A stretch of 64,000 nt of DNA from DATBGO01 sp036558005 (GCA_036558005.1 DATBGO010000242.1:1-64000), one strand, 5' to 3'. Positions 7,815-16,524 are shown, counted from the first letter of the stretch. Notes: generated from the sequence alone by a model not told the origin. Translations and numbers: made by a program.

Positions 7815-10115
7815 ATGAGCGGGCGCAAGGATGATCATCTGGTTGCCCTGCCCGGCACTGACTGGACCGTCTGGCGCGATGGCGTGCTCAGGTCGGCCGG
7901 GTTCCCTGCCGATGGCCTGGACCGGTTCGCCGCGCCCGGCTGCGCGGCCGTCGCCGACGCGTTCCTGGACGGGCGGGCCAGCCGGGCCGAACTGGAAGCC
8001 GCGAACGCGGCGGCGCTGGCCCAGGCCCGGCAGGCCGCCGCGCAGACCATCGCCGACCCGCTGTTCCGCGAGGCCGTCCTCTGGCAGAACCCGGCCTTGA
8101 TGGACCGGCTCACCGCACCCGAGGACCCGGGCAAGACCGGCAAGAAGGCCGCCAAACAGCGGATGCGGCGCAAGGCCAGGGACAACACCGTCGTCCGGTA
8201 CTGGCAGCGGTACTGCGGCAAGAACGACACCATCGGCTTCTTCGGCCCGGTGACCTGGGTCACCCTCGATCCGGGCGGGCCGGCCGTGCGGGTCCAGGCC
8301 GGCCCGGCGCTCACCCGGGCCAGGGACACCTACTACGAGTTCTGGGCGCTGGAGGCCGTCGCCGCCCGGCTGGCCGCCGACCCGGTGGTGGCGCCCTGGC
8401 TGCCAGCCGGGCTGCACGCGCACCTGACCGTGACCGGAAACCAGGTGCTGGTACCCGGACAGGACCCGCTGCCGCTGTCACGCGCCGAAGCAGCGCTGCT
8501 GGCCCGCTGCGACGGCCGCCGCAGCGCCGTGGCGGTGGCAGGCGGCCCGGATCAGCAGGAGGCACTCGGCCTGCTGGCGGGACTGGCCCGGCGCGGGGTG
8601 ATCTGGTGGGGCGCGGACCTGCCCCAGAACCCCGAGGCCGAGCAGGCGCTCCGGCGCACGCTGGCCGGGATAGCTGACGAGATGGCCAGGGAGCGGGCGC
8701 TGTCCGGGCTGCGGCGGCTGGACCTGGCCAGGGACGCCATCACCGCGGCGGCCGGCGACCCGGACAAGCTGGCCGCGGCGATGAGCGCGCTGGATGCCGA
8801 GTTCACCAGCCTGACCGGGGACGCGCCGCAGCGCCGGCCGGGGCAGATGTACGCGGGCCGGAAGCTGTGCTACGAGGAAACGGTCCGGGACGTCGACGTG
8901 AGCTTCGGCGGGCCGGTGCTCGACGCGCTGGCAGGCCCGCTGGGCCGGGTGCTGCTGCCCGCGGCCAGGTGGCTGTCGGTGGCGCTGGCCGGCAGCTACA
9001 CGGCCAGGTTCCGCGAGATCTACCAGGAGCTGGCCGGCCCGGGGGAGACGGGAGTGCCGCTGGACCGGTTCTGGTTCGCGGCCAGGCCGCTGTTCACCGT
9101 CACCGCGCAACCGCTGGGCGAGGTAGCCGGTGAGTTCGCCCGGCGCTGGACCGGGCTGCTCGGCCTGGACAAGGTGCCGCCGGGCGCCACCCGGGTCTCG
9201 CTGCACAGCGACGACCTGGCCGGGCGGGTCGCCGAGTTCTTCCCCGCGGACCGGCCTGGCTGGGCGGCGGCCCGGATCCACAGCCCGGACCTGTCCATCT
9301 GCGCGGCCAGCGCGGCGGCGCTGCGCCAGGGGGACTTCACCATCGTCCTGGGCGAACTGCACGCCGCCTGGCCGACGCTGGACGGCGCGATGTTCACCGA
9401 CCGCCACCCGGACAAGGCCCGGCTGCGCGCCGCCGCGGCCGCCGACCTCGGGCCGCAGCTGCTCCCGCTGTACGCGAGCTGGTGCCCGCAGTTCACCCCC
9501 CGGATGGCCACCAACCTGCGGGAGGAACTCCAGCTGGCCTTCGCGCCCGAGCCGGGCACGGACCCGGCCCGGCTGCTGCCGGTCATGCAGATCACCGTCA
9601 CCGACCAGGGCGGCGAGCTGGTCGCGGCGGCCGCGGACGGCCGCCGCTGGCCGCTGATCGAGATGTTCTCCGCGGTGATCGGCTGGCTCGGGTCGGAGCT
9701 GTTCAAGCTGACCAGTTCCCGGCCGTACAACCCGCGGATCACCATCGACCGGCTGGTGGTCAGCAGGCAGACCTGGCGCTTCACCGTCGGCGAGTCCGGG
9801 CTGACCACCCGCGACCAGCTGGCGGAGTACCTGGCGGCCCGCAGGCTGCGCCGCGACCTGGGCCTGCCCGACAAGGTGTTCGCCAGGGTCAGTACCGAGA
9901 TCAAGCCGGTCTACCTGGACCTGACCAGCCCCCGGTACGTGTCCGCGTTCGCCACCATGCTGCGGACCGCCAAGGAGCGGGCCGGGCCTGAGGCCGGGGT
10001 GGTGATGACCGAGCTGCTGCCCGGCCCCGATCAGGCCTGGCTCCCGGACGCGGCCGGCCAGCGCTACTTTAGTGAACTGCGGCTCCACATGGTCGACCCG
10101 GTGCGGGCGAGCTGA
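7815..10115 (+). CDS. stand-alone lantibiotic dehydratase (LanB-like)
   Basis: 766 residues. The N-terminal two thirds match the Lant_dehydr_N glutamylation fold, including the conserved block RYWQRYCGKNDTIGFFGPV near residues 133-151 and YAGRKLCYEET; the C-terminal end ELLPGPDQAWLPDAAGQRYFSELRLHMV is the usual terminus of these proteins. LanB enzymes use glutamyl-tRNA to dehydrate Ser/Thr in a precursor peptide; related PEARL enzymes append amino acids. No LanC, precursor, protease or dedicated exporter is next to it. ATG 7815 is preferred over GTG 7809 for spacing to AGGGGA. A distinct C-terminal elimination domain is not obvious. Confidence 0.85.
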   Translation: MSGRKDDHLVALPGTDWTVWRDGVLRSAGFPADGLDRFAAPGCAAVADAFLDGRASRAELEAANAAALAQARQAAAQTIADPLFREAVLWQNPALMDRLTAPEDPGKTGKKAAKQRMRRKARDNTVVRYWQRYCGKNDTIGFFGPVTWVTLDPGGPAVRVQAGPALTRARDTYYEFWALEAVAARLAADPVVAPWLPAGLHAHLTVTGNQVLVPGQDPLPLSRAEAALLARCDGRRSAVAVAGGPDQQEALGLLAGLARRGVIWWGADLPQNPEAEQALRRTLAGIADEMARERALSGLRRLDLARDAITAAAGDPDKLAAAMSALDAEFTSLTGDAPQRRPGQMYAGRKLCYEETVRDVDVSFGGPVLDALAGPLGRVLLPAARWLSVALAGSYTARFREIYQELAGPGETGVPLDRFWFAARPLFTVTAQPLGEVAGEFARRWTGLLGLDKVPPGATRVSLHSDDLAGRVAEFFPADRPGWAAARIHSPDLSICAASAAALRQGDFTIVLGELHAAWPTLDGAMFTDRHPDKARLRAAAAADLGPQLLPLYASWCPQFTPRMATNLREELQLAFAPEPGTDPARLLPVMQITVTDQGGELVAAAADGRRWPLIEMFSAVIGWLGSELFKLTSSRPYNPRITIDRLVVSRQTWRFTVGESGLTTRDQLAEYLAARRLRRDLGLPDKVFARVSTEIKPVYLDLTSPRYVSAFATMLRTAKERAGPEAGVVMTELLPGPDQAWLPDAAGQRYFSELRLHMVDPVRAS

Positions 10116-10240
10116 CATGCCCGCGCCCAGGCATCCAACCCGACCTGTCCATGATCATGGCGACTGGTCAGTAAATAGCGCTGACTAACCACCACGATGG
10201 TCGGCCTGGCCGCTGCTGTGGCCGCCGGGAGGTCGCTCGC

Positions 10241-10468
10241 CTATGGCGGGGTGAACCGGGCGATGTAGCGGCGCTGCCGGAACGTCTCGACCGCCCTCGG
10301 GTGATAGTGCTCGCGCACGAACGCCACTGCCTCCTGCCGGGGCAGGCCGTCGAGGATCGCCAGGCAGGCGAGTGCCGTTCCGGTGCGCCCGCGGCCGCCG
10401 GAACAGGCGACAGCCGCAGCACGCCAGCGGCCCGCGGGTCCCAGAGCCCGGCCATGCCCGCATCGTAG
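10241..10468 (-). pseudogene. remnant of a protein-tyrosine-phosphatase-like gene
   Basis: The reverse frame ends in ACSGGRGRTGTALACLAILDG, then EAVAFVREHYHPRAVETF and RRYIARF. This is the P-loop (catalytic Cys, terminal Arg-Thr-Gly) and C-terminal tail of a small actinobacterial phosphatase family. Upstream of about 10415 the frame loses all resemblance and no start with a ribosome site precedes it, so the N-terminal half appears deleted or frameshifted. An alternative is a divergent intact 109-residue protein from ATG 10570, but that start overlaps the divergent gene at 10569. Confidence 0.5.
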
Positions 10469-10568
10469 TGATCGCGCACCGGGCCCGCTGACGGGCTCGG
10501 CCCGGCGGGCGATCTGGTTTATCATCAGCGGACAAAGCGGCCAGCCGGTGCGGGGAAAGCGCTCATCC

Positions 10569-11054
10569 ATGACTGAAGAAGACGCCAGGCTCGCGCTCCT
10601 TCAGTGCGAGCTTCAGGCCATCCAGAACGCGATCCGGGGCCTGGACGCGGTGACTTTCCAGATCAAGGGCTGGTGCGTGACCGCCGGCCTGGCGATCGGC
10701 GGGTTCGCGGCGGCCTATCACAAGCCTGCGCTGCTGGTCGTGGGTGCTGGCGCCGTTGTCGGGTTCTGCCTGGTCAATTGCCAGTTCAAGCTGGTCCAGC
10801 GGGCGTTTATCGACCGGAACAGGGCCATCGACTCCGAGCTGCGGGCCACCGGGATCATGGAAGTCCTGAAAGGGGCAGGCAGCCTGCCGATCGTCGGCAC
10901 CGCGATGCCCACGTGGAAGAAGCGGGCTTTCGCCAAGTCGGGACGGCCGGATCACTTCTCCGCGATCCTGGCCGAGCTCCGGCTGCCGCACACCTTCGGC
11001 CTGTACCTGTTCGTGCTGGCCTGCCTCGCGCTGGAGGCGCTCATCCTGGCCTGA
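10569..11054 (+). CDS. small membrane protein of a putative effector type
   Basis: 161 residues with an N-terminal helix (EEDARLALLQCELQAIQNAIRGLD), then IKGWCVTAGLAIGGFAAAYHK and LLVVGAGAVVGFCLVNCQFK as a two-helix membrane hairpin (about 36-76), a soluble stretch, and a C-terminal membrane helix (HTFGLYLFVLACLALEALIL). The LQxxIxxLDxxxxxIKGWxVTxxxAxxGF start is a pattern I associate with small uncharacterised membrane proteins near defence and toxin genes. That link is recollection, not a search. No enzymatic motif. ATG 10569 is the only plausible start. Confidence 0.7.
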   Translation: MTEEDARLALLQCELQAIQNAIRGLDAVTFQIKGWCVTAGLAIGGFAAAYHKPALLVVGAGAVVGFCLVNCQFKLVQRAFIDRNRAIDSELRATGIMEVLKGAGSLPIVGTAMPTWKKRAFAKSGRPDHFSAILAELRLPHTFGLYLFVLACLALEALILA

Positions 11055-11162
11055 CACGCCAGCGCCGTCAGAAGCCGCCGCGGCCGCGCATTGACAATCG
11101 TTGACCGGCAGGATTAATTCCGCTAAAGCCGCGAGTTCGCGGACCTGTTTCACATCGCCACC

Positions 11163-11192
11163 CGGCCCGGGGGCGAAGCCCCGGGCGGCCGC
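11163..11192. other. GC-rich hairpin in intergenic DNA
   Basis: GGGGC-GAA-GCCCC flanked by CCC/GGG forms a strong stem with one bulge, about 110 bp after the membrane protein gene. It has no T-tract. A related CCGGGGGC...GCCCC arrangement occurs at 21009-21026, so it may be a dispersed palindromic element rather than a terminator. Confidence 0.4.
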
Positions 11193-11277
11193 CGTTCAGC
11201 GGAGGAATGATGCGTCCTTACCTCGGTATTAACCACGCCGCCGCGCGGCACAAGCGGCTCGTCCCGCTGGCCTGGCG

Positions 11278-12219
11278 ATGACGATGACCGAGTCAGCAGG
11301 GATGACAGAGCCAGCAGGGATGACAGAGCCAGCAGGGCAGAAGGTAGCGATCGTGACCGGCGGCGGCTCGGGCATCGGCGAGGCGCTGTGCCTGGAACTG
11401 GCCCGCCGCGGCGCATGGGTCGTCGTCGCCGACATCAACGCCGGCGATGCGGACCGGGTCGCCGCGGCTATCACCGGCGGCGGCGGGCAGGCCAGCGCCA
11501 GCACCGTCGACGTGGCGGACGAGCCGCAGGTCCGGCGGCTGGTCGAGGACACCGCCGCCGCGCACGGGCGGCTGGATTACCTGTTCAACAACGCCGGCAT
11601 GGCGATCGGCGGACAGTTCAGCCAGCTGACCATGGAGCACTGGCACGAGGTCCTCGATGTAGACCTCTACGGCGTCGTGCACGGCATGCACGCGGCCTGG
11701 CCGATCATGGTCAGCCAGGGGTTCGGCCACATCGTGAACACCTCGTCGGCGGCCTCCATCGCCGGGGCCCCGGGCAACTCCCCGTACTGCGCGGCCAAGC
11801 ACGCCGTCGTCGGGCTGTCCCTGTCGCTTCGGATGGAAGGCGCCGGCCTCGGGGTCAGGGTCAGCTGCGCCTGCCCGGGATTCGTGCGGACCAGCATCTA
11901 CCAGAACGCGAAAGTGGCCGACCCGGACCTGCCCGCCTCGATCCCGCGGGAGAAGCTGGCCGGCGCGCCCGCCAGGATGCTGGAGCCGGGCCAGGCGGCG
12001 CGGGCGATCCTGGCCGGGATGGCACGCAACCAGGCGCTGATCTACTTTCCCGCGAGCATCCGCTGGGGCCGGCGCGCCTATCACCTGTTCCCGCGCCAGG
12101 TCGACCGATTGATGCTGCGCGGGTTCCGGCGGCGCCAGCAGATGATCCAGGCCGCCGCCGCCGCTGCTGCAGCAGAAGCCGCCGCCCAGCCCGGCGACCC
12201 TGAGCGAGCCTCTGACTGA
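11278..12219 (+). CDS. SDR-family oxidoreductase
   Basis: 313 residues. NAD(P)-binding GGGSGIGE near residue 30, acidic cofactor selector in VVVADINAGD, NNAG, and the catalytic Ser-Tyr-Lys set (SSAASIAGAPGNSPYCAAK). The C-terminus is extended by an Ala/Arg-rich tail. The start is uncertain: ATGs at 11278, 11284, 11302 and 11320 are in frame and the last three fall in an 18-bp tandem repeat coding MTEPAG, so isoforms differ only before the conserved QKVAIVTGG. No strong ribosome site is visible. It is convergent with the TetR gene; substrate unknown. Confidence 0.9.
   Translation: MTMTESAGMTEPAGMTEPAGQKVAIVTGGGSGIGEALCLELARRGAWVVVADINAGDADRVAAAITGGGGQASASTVDVADEPQVRRLVEDTAAAHGRLDYLFNNAGMAIGGQFSQLTMEHWHEVLDVDLYGVVHGMHAAWPIMVSQGFGHIVNTSSAASIAGAPGNSPYCAAKHAVVGLSLSLRMEGAGLGVRVSCACPGFVRTSIYQNAKVADPDLPASIPREKLAGAPARMLEPGQAARAILAGMARNQALIYFPASIRWGRRAYHLFPRQVDRLMLRGFRRRQQMIQAAAAAAAAEAAAQPGDPERASD
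11283..11336 (+). repeat. three 18-bp tandem repeats at the SDR start
   Basis: Copies at 11283-11300 (two mismatches), 11301-11318 and 11319-11336 (identical, GATGACAGAGCCAGCAGG). Each carries an ATG and encodes MTEPAG-like hexapeptides, so copy number changes only the N-terminal extension and the number of alternative starts. Confidence 0.9.
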
Positions 12220-12293
12220 CCGGGGCGGGCGGCGGCGGAACTCTTGCCCGCGGCTGCCCGGAGGGACGGCGGACCGCGTCACCAGCAGGGCCT

Positions 12294-12992
12294 TTATGCG
12301 CGCTGCTCCGGTTCAGTCGCCAGGCCCGGCGGGGTCCGCGGGTGGGTGGATGGCGTCCCGTAAAGGGTTGACGTCCACGCATTGGTGAGGGTGTCGACCA
12401 GGATCTCCTGGTCGTCGAAGGGAGGTACTGCGGCTGCGGCCAGATAGTAGAGCCGTTCCCCCAGCCAGGTCAGCGAGGCGGCGACGGCGCGCACGTTCAG
12501 GCCGCCGAGTCGCTGGCGGGCGTGCGGGTCAGACTCGATGCGTGCCGCGGCGGCGTCCGTGAACAGGCCCATCTGCTCGAGCCATAGGGCTCGCAGGCCC
12601 TCGTCCGTGCCCCAGCTCTCCACGATCGCCATGAGAATGCCCGCATTGGCGCGCCACAGCCGGGCACCGTCGCTCACGCCGGCCCGAAGCGCGGCGACCG
12701 GGTCCTCCTGCCCGTGGATCCAGGGTTGCGCCGCCTGCTGCCCCTTCGCCACGGCGTCGCGCACCAGCTCGCCGAGCACGGCCTGCTTGCTCGGGAAGTA
12801 GAAGTAGAAGCTGGCCCGGGACACCCCGGCGGCAGTCAGGATGTCGGCCACGCTCAGGGCGTCGAAACGGCGCTGCTGCAGTAGTTCGCGCGTCGCGGAC
12901 AGGATCCGCTCCCTGAGCTCGGCAGAGGGAGGCGTCGCGCTGGATCGGCGGGCTGAGCGCGCGGTGCGCTTGGGCGGCATGCGGTCCAGCAT
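12294..12992 (-). CDS. TetR-family regulator, EthR-like
   Basis: 232 residues. Helix-turn-helix at about residues 25-75, with SVADILTAAGVSRASFYFYFPSKQAVL closely resembling the EthR recognition region; the C-terminal part is the matching ligand-binding domain (IVESWGTDEGLRALW, WLGERLYYL). EthR-type proteins repress adjacent oxidoreductases and bind small hydrophobic ligands. The gene is divergent from an aldo/keto reductase across a palindrome-rich gap, which makes that gene the obvious target. ATG 12980 (MPPK) is an alternative start; neither has a good ribosome site, so the mRNA may be nearly leaderless. Confidence 0.88.
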   Translation of the reverse strand: MLDRMPPKRTARSARRSSATPPSAELRERILSATRELLQQRRFDALSVADILTAAGVSRASFYFYFPSKQAVLGELVRDAVAKGQQAAQPWIHGQEDPVAALRAGVSDGARLWRANAGILMAIVESWGTDEGLRALWLEQMGLFTDAAAARIESDPHARQRLGGLNVRAVAASLTWLGERLYYLAAAAVPPFDDQEILVDTLTNAWTSTLYGTPSTHPRTPPGLATEPEQRA

Positions 12993-13000
12993 ACGAAAAC

Positions 13001-13041
13001 TGTACGTACATAGTGTGTAGACAGACTGTCCATACAGTATG
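13001..13041. promoter_or_regulatory. TetR operator region with two palindromes
   Basis: TGTACGTACA (13001-13010) is a perfect 10-bp palindrome and CATACAGTATG (13031-13041) a perfect 5-bp dyad with one central base. Both sit in the 62-bp AT-rich gap between the TetR gene and the small ORF leading into the reductase. Spacing centre to centre is about 30 bp, three helical turns. Confidence 0.6.
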
Positions 13042-13054
13042 TATAGTCGTGGCT

Positions 13055-13144
13055 ATGACGAAACTAGCTATCCACTTGGCCGTCACCGACGAGCCGGTGC
13101 ACGACGCCTTCCGGGGCGATCGCACCGGTCAGCTGCCGGCATGA
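13055..13144 (+). CDS. 29-residue leader ORF coupled to the reductase
   Basis: ATG 13055 to TGA 13144 encodes a 29-residue peptide starting MTKLAIHLAV. Its stop overlaps the aldo/keto reductase start (ATGA at 13141-13144), a coupling geometry. It could be a translated leader, or the remnant start of a deleted gene fused to the promoter. There is no clear ribosome site upstream and no recognisable family. Confidence 0.4.
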   Translation: MTKLAIHLAVTDEPVHDAFRGDRTGQLPA

Positions 13145-14160
13145 GGTACCGCACTCTGGGCGCGAGCGGCCTGCGAGTTCCTGAACTGGTCCTGGGCGCG
13201 ATGACCTTCGGCGAGCAGGGAGGGGTAGGCGCGCCGCTGCCGGAATGCAGGCGGATGCTGGACCTGTACGCCGAGGCCGGCGGGAACATGATCGACACCG
13301 CCATCAATTACCGCGACGGAGCCAGCGAACAGATTCTCGGCGAGCTGCTAGCAGGCCGCAGGGAGTCGTTCGTGCTCGGCACGAAGTACACCGTGTCGCG
13401 CGACCGCGCCGACCCCAATGCCGCCGGGAACCACCGCAAGAACCTGCGGGCATCGCTGGAGATCAGCCTGCGCCGGCTCCGCACGGACTACCTGGACCTG
13501 TACTGGGTGCACATGTGGGACCGTGACACGCCGATCGAGGAGACCATGCGTGCCCTGGATGACGCGGTCCAGGCCGGCAAGGTGCTGTACGTGGGGATCT
13601 CCGACGCCCCTGCCTGGATCGTGTCCCGGGCCAACACCCTGGCGCAGTGGCACGGATGGAGCCCGTTCACCGGCCTGCAGGTCCCCTACAGCCTGCTGCA
13701 GCGCGACGCCGAACGGGAGCTGCTGCCGATGGCTGAGTCCCTCGGGCTCGGCGTCGCCGCGTGGAGCCCGCTGGCCGGCGGGGCGTTGTCGGGCAAGTAC
13801 AGCCGCCCGGACAGCCCCGCGGGCGCAAGCCGGCTAACGGCCGACTCGCTGTCGGCGCAGGACCACGCCGTCGCCCAAGTCGTGCAGAACGTCGCCGACG
13901 ACCTCGGCGCCACGCCCTCGCAGGTAGCGATCGCCTGGACGATGAGCCGGTCCCGCGCCATCCACCCCATCATCGGAGCACGGCGCGCCGACCAGCTGCG
14001 CGACAACCTCGCCGCCGCCGATCTCACCCTGCCGCCCGAAAGTGTCGCTCGCCTGGAGCAGGCCACCAGCTTCACCCGCGGCTTCCCGGGCGACTTCATC
14101 TCCCAAGCCTCCCCATGGGTCTTCGGCTCGGCGCGCATCGACCCGGGGCCCGCCGCATAA
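13141..14160 (+). CDS. aldo/keto reductase
   Basis: 339 residues of the AKR fold (Kv-beta/YghZ-like branch). Catalytic tetrad visible: Asp52 (NMIDTAINYRDG), Tyr57, Lys82 (LGTKYT) and His124 (YWVHMWD). The C-terminal NADPH site is present (VAIAWTMSRS...IIGARRADQLRDNL). It would reduce carbonyls with NADPH in the cytoplasm. ATG 13141 begins the canonical MRYRTLGASGLRVPELVLG. Translation is probably coupled to the upstream ORF by the ATGA overlap. The divergent TetR gene and palindromes indicate ligand-controlled repression. Confidence 0.95.
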   Translation: MRYRTLGASGLRVPELVLGAMTFGEQGGVGAPLPECRRMLDLYAEAGGNMIDTAINYRDGASEQILGELLAGRRESFVLGTKYTVSRDRADPNAAGNHRKNLRASLEISLRRLRTDYLDLYWVHMWDRDTPIEETMRALDDAVQAGKVLYVGISDAPAWIVSRANTLAQWHGWSPFTGLQVPYSLLQRDAERELLPMAESLGLGVAAWSPLAGGALSGKYSRPDSPAGASRLTADSLSAQDHAVAQVVQNVADDLGATPSQVAIAWTMSRSRAIHPIIGARRADQLRDNLAAADLTLPPESVARLEQATSFTRGFPGDFISQASPWVFGSARIDPGPAA

Positions 14161-14209
14161 TGATCGTGGCTGTTTGTCAGCGATATCTACGGTGTAACCA
14201 CCACGATCA
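14161..14209. terminator. 9-bp inverted repeat after the aldo/keto reductase gene
   Basis: TGATCGTGG (14161-14169) and CCACGATCA (14201-14209) are perfect complements separated by 31 bp, starting immediately after the reductase stop. There is no T-tract, so it may be a factor-dependent terminator or a binding site for control of the MFS gene at 14255. Confidence 0.45.
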
Positions 14210-14254
14210 CAGGCGCCATTCTTGCGGGGGTGGCGGGGTAGTGTTCTGGGTGGG

Positions 14255-15562
14255 ATGGAAAGGGTTCGCAGGCCGCTAGGGCGCCGGGTTCCGCAGGCCC
14301 TTCGCCACCGGGACTTCGCCTTGCTGTGGGCCGGCCAGAGCGTGTCGATGGCCGGTGACGGCATCTTCACCGTGGCGGTCGCGCTGGAGGCGCTCCGGCT
14401 CGACCACAGCCCGACCGGCCTCTCCCTGGTGCTCGCGGTCCGGATCGGCTGCGCGGTCTGCCTGCTGCCGCTCGGCGGTGCGATGGTGGACCGGCTGCCG
14501 CGCCGGCTCGCGATGGTCACCGGAGACGCCGGGCGGGGCATCGCGGTCGGGCTCATCGCGCTCGCCGTCGCCAGCGGATCGGCCAGGCTGTGGGAGCTGA
14601 TCGCGATGGCGGTCGCGTTCGGCATCGGTGACGCCATCTTCTCCCCGGCGTCGACCGCCATCGTCCCCGAGTTGCTGCCTACGGACCTGCTCGTGCAGGG
14701 CAGTTCCCTGACCGCGACCAGCAAGCAAGCCGCTCAGGGGTTCATCGGGCCCGCGGCCGGCGGGCTGCTGGTGGCGGTGGCGGGCACCGGCGGCGCATTC
14801 GCGGCCGACGCGGCCAGCTTCGCCGTCAGCGCGGCCTGCCTGCTGGCCATGAAAAGGCGCCGCGGGCCCGCCACGCAGGATGCAACCGCGGCCTCCTCGC
14901 CGAGACGATCGCTGTTCGCCGAAGCGCGTGACGGGCTGCGCTACTGCGCGTCCCGGCGCTGGCTCTGGATGGCGGTCGCGAGCCACGGCTTCGTCGGGAT
15001 GATCGCCATCCTGCCGCTGTTCGTGCTCGTTCCCCTGCTGATCGAACAGGTCTACGGGCAAAGCGGTGCGGTCCTCGGCTTCGTCATCGCAGCCGGCGGG
15101 GTCGGCGGCGTCATCGGCGCTGTCGTCGCGGGCCGCCTGCGGGTCCGGCGGCGCGTCACCGCCATGTGGCTCAGCCTGGGCGCGGTGGGCCCGATGGTGG
15201 TGGCGCTCGCTGCCGGGTCAAACGCCTGGTATGCGGGCGCCTTCTTCGCGGCCGTCTGGGCGTTCACCACCTACGCGAACGTGCTCTGGGCGCCGATCAT
15301 GCAGGAACAGGTGCCCCCGGACATGCTCGGCCGGGCGTCATCCCTCGAATGGGTGGCATCTTTCGCCGGCACCCCGGTCGGCCTCATCGGGGCCGGCCTG
15401 CTCGCCACCGCCGCCGGAGTGCGGACCACCTTGCTCGCCGGGGGCGCCCTGGCGGCACTGACGGCGCTCGGCCTTCTCGTGCCGGGCGTCCGGGATCCCG
15501 AGCGGACCCGGCCAGAGGCCGCGGGCGCATCCGACGGAACTAGATCGAGCGCCCTGACGTAG
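14255..15562 (+). CDS. MFS exporter
   Basis: 435 residues with about twelve membrane segments. The N-terminus RHRDFALLWAGQSVSMAGDGIF and the loop 2-3 motif GGAMVDRLPRRLAMVTGD place it among DHA3/enterobactin-exporter-like MFS proteins, which usually expel drugs or siderophores. ATG 14255 follows a GGGTGGG site, better than the upstream in-frame ATG 14222. It lies downstream of the aldo/keto reductase but is separated from it by an inverted repeat. Substrate unknown. Confidence 0.9.
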   Translation: MERVRRPLGRRVPQALRHRDFALLWAGQSVSMAGDGIFTVAVALEALRLDHSPTGLSLVLAVRIGCAVCLLPLGGAMVDRLPRRLAMVTGDAGRGIAVGLIALAVASGSARLWELIAMAVAFGIGDAIFSPASTAIVPELLPTDLLVQGSSLTATSKQAAQGFIGPAAGGLLVAVAGTGGAFAADAASFAVSAACLLAMKRRRGPATQDATAASSPRRSLFAEARDGLRYCASRRWLWMAVASHGFVGMIAILPLFVLVPLLIEQVYGQSGAVLGFVIAAGGVGGVIGAVVAGRLRVRRRVTAMWLSLGAVGPMVVALAAGSNAWYAGAFFAAVWAFTTYANVLWAPIMQEQVPPDMLGRASSLEWVASFAGTPVGLIGAGLLATAAGVRTTLLAGGALAALTALGLLVPGVRDPERTRPEAAGASDGTRSSALT

Positions 15563-15690
15563 TAATACTCAAACGCTATTCGCGCTCCGACGCGATCGTG
15601 ATTTCGTGCTCAGTCCCCGCGGCGACCGCGTTCAGGTTCCGCGGGCGGCCATGGCTGATGCGCCGCGACCGGTTCGATGAAAGGCCTCCC

Positions 15691-16488
15691 ATGTCCGAGT
15701 ATTCGCTGGCCATAAGCGAGGCGGAGATCCGGCGGTACATGATGATGGCCGAACGGGCACAGGCGAGCGAGGCCGCGCTCTGGCAGTCGGCCGGGATCGT
15801 GCCCGGTGCGGTCGTGGCCGATGTCGGGTGCGGCCCGGCCGCGGTCTCGGTGTGCATGGCCGCGATGGTGGCGCCCGCGGGGCGGGTGATCGGCGTGGAC
15901 TTCGATGAAGCCGCGCTGGCCGCGGCGAAGCGGGTCGTTGAGCACGCCGGGGCCGGCAATGTGGAGCTGGTGCTGGGCCGGGCGGCCGGCACCGGGCTGG
16001 CGCCGGGTTCGGCCGACGTGGCGGTGCTGCGGCATGTGCTGGGTCACAACGGGTCCGGCGAGCAACCGATCGTGGATCACCTTGCGGGTCTGGTCCGGCC
16101 CGGGGGAGCGGTCTACCTGGTCGACGTGGACTGGACGGCGGGCCGGTTGCTGGGCGCCAACGCTGGCTTCAACGACCTGCAGGCGAAGTACGTCCAGTTC
16201 CACCAGGGCCGCGGGAACGACGGCCAGTCAGGATTGCGCCTCGGCCAGCTGCTGGTCCGGGCCGGGCTGGAGGTCGTCACGCATGACGGGCGTTACGCGA
16301 TCTCAACCGCTCCGCGCGGAGCGCGCGGGCCTGCCTGGGCCGCCAGGGATTCGCTGGTCGCCGCCGGGATCGCGACCCGGGACGACGTCGAATACTGGCA
16401 AGAGTCCTTCGACCGGATGGACAACGCGCAGCCCCGCCCGACCGTCTTCGTCGCCTATTTCTACGCCATCGGCCGCAAGCCATCCTGA
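15691..16488 (+). CDS. SAM-dependent methyltransferase
   Basis: 265 residues from ATG 15691 behind GAAAGG. Motif I is VVADVGCGPAAVSV near residue 45, the acidic residue lies in GVDFDEAAL, and LVRPGGAVYLVDVDW is the post-III region of UbiE/MenG-like class I methyltransferases. The C-terminal 90 residues (HQGRGNDGQSGLRLGQLL) are typical of stand-alone small-molecule methyltransferases. No neighbouring pathway defines the substrate. Confidence 0.88.
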   Translation: MSEYSLAISEAEIRRYMMMAERAQASEAALWQSAGIVPGAVVADVGCGPAAVSVCMAAMVAPAGRVIGVDFDEAALAAAKRVVEHAGAGNVELVLGRAAGTGLAPGSADVAVLRHVLGHNGSGEQPIVDHLAGLVRPGGAVYLVDVDWTAGRLLGANAGFNDLQAKYVQFHQGRGNDGQSGLRLGQLLVRAGLEVVTHDGRYAISTAPRGARGPAWAARDSLVAAGIATRDDVEYWQESFDRMDNAQPRPTVFVAYFYAIGRKPS

Positions 16489-16524
16489 CCACCTGACCGG
16501 CTAGTCACTGGCTGCCTACTACTG

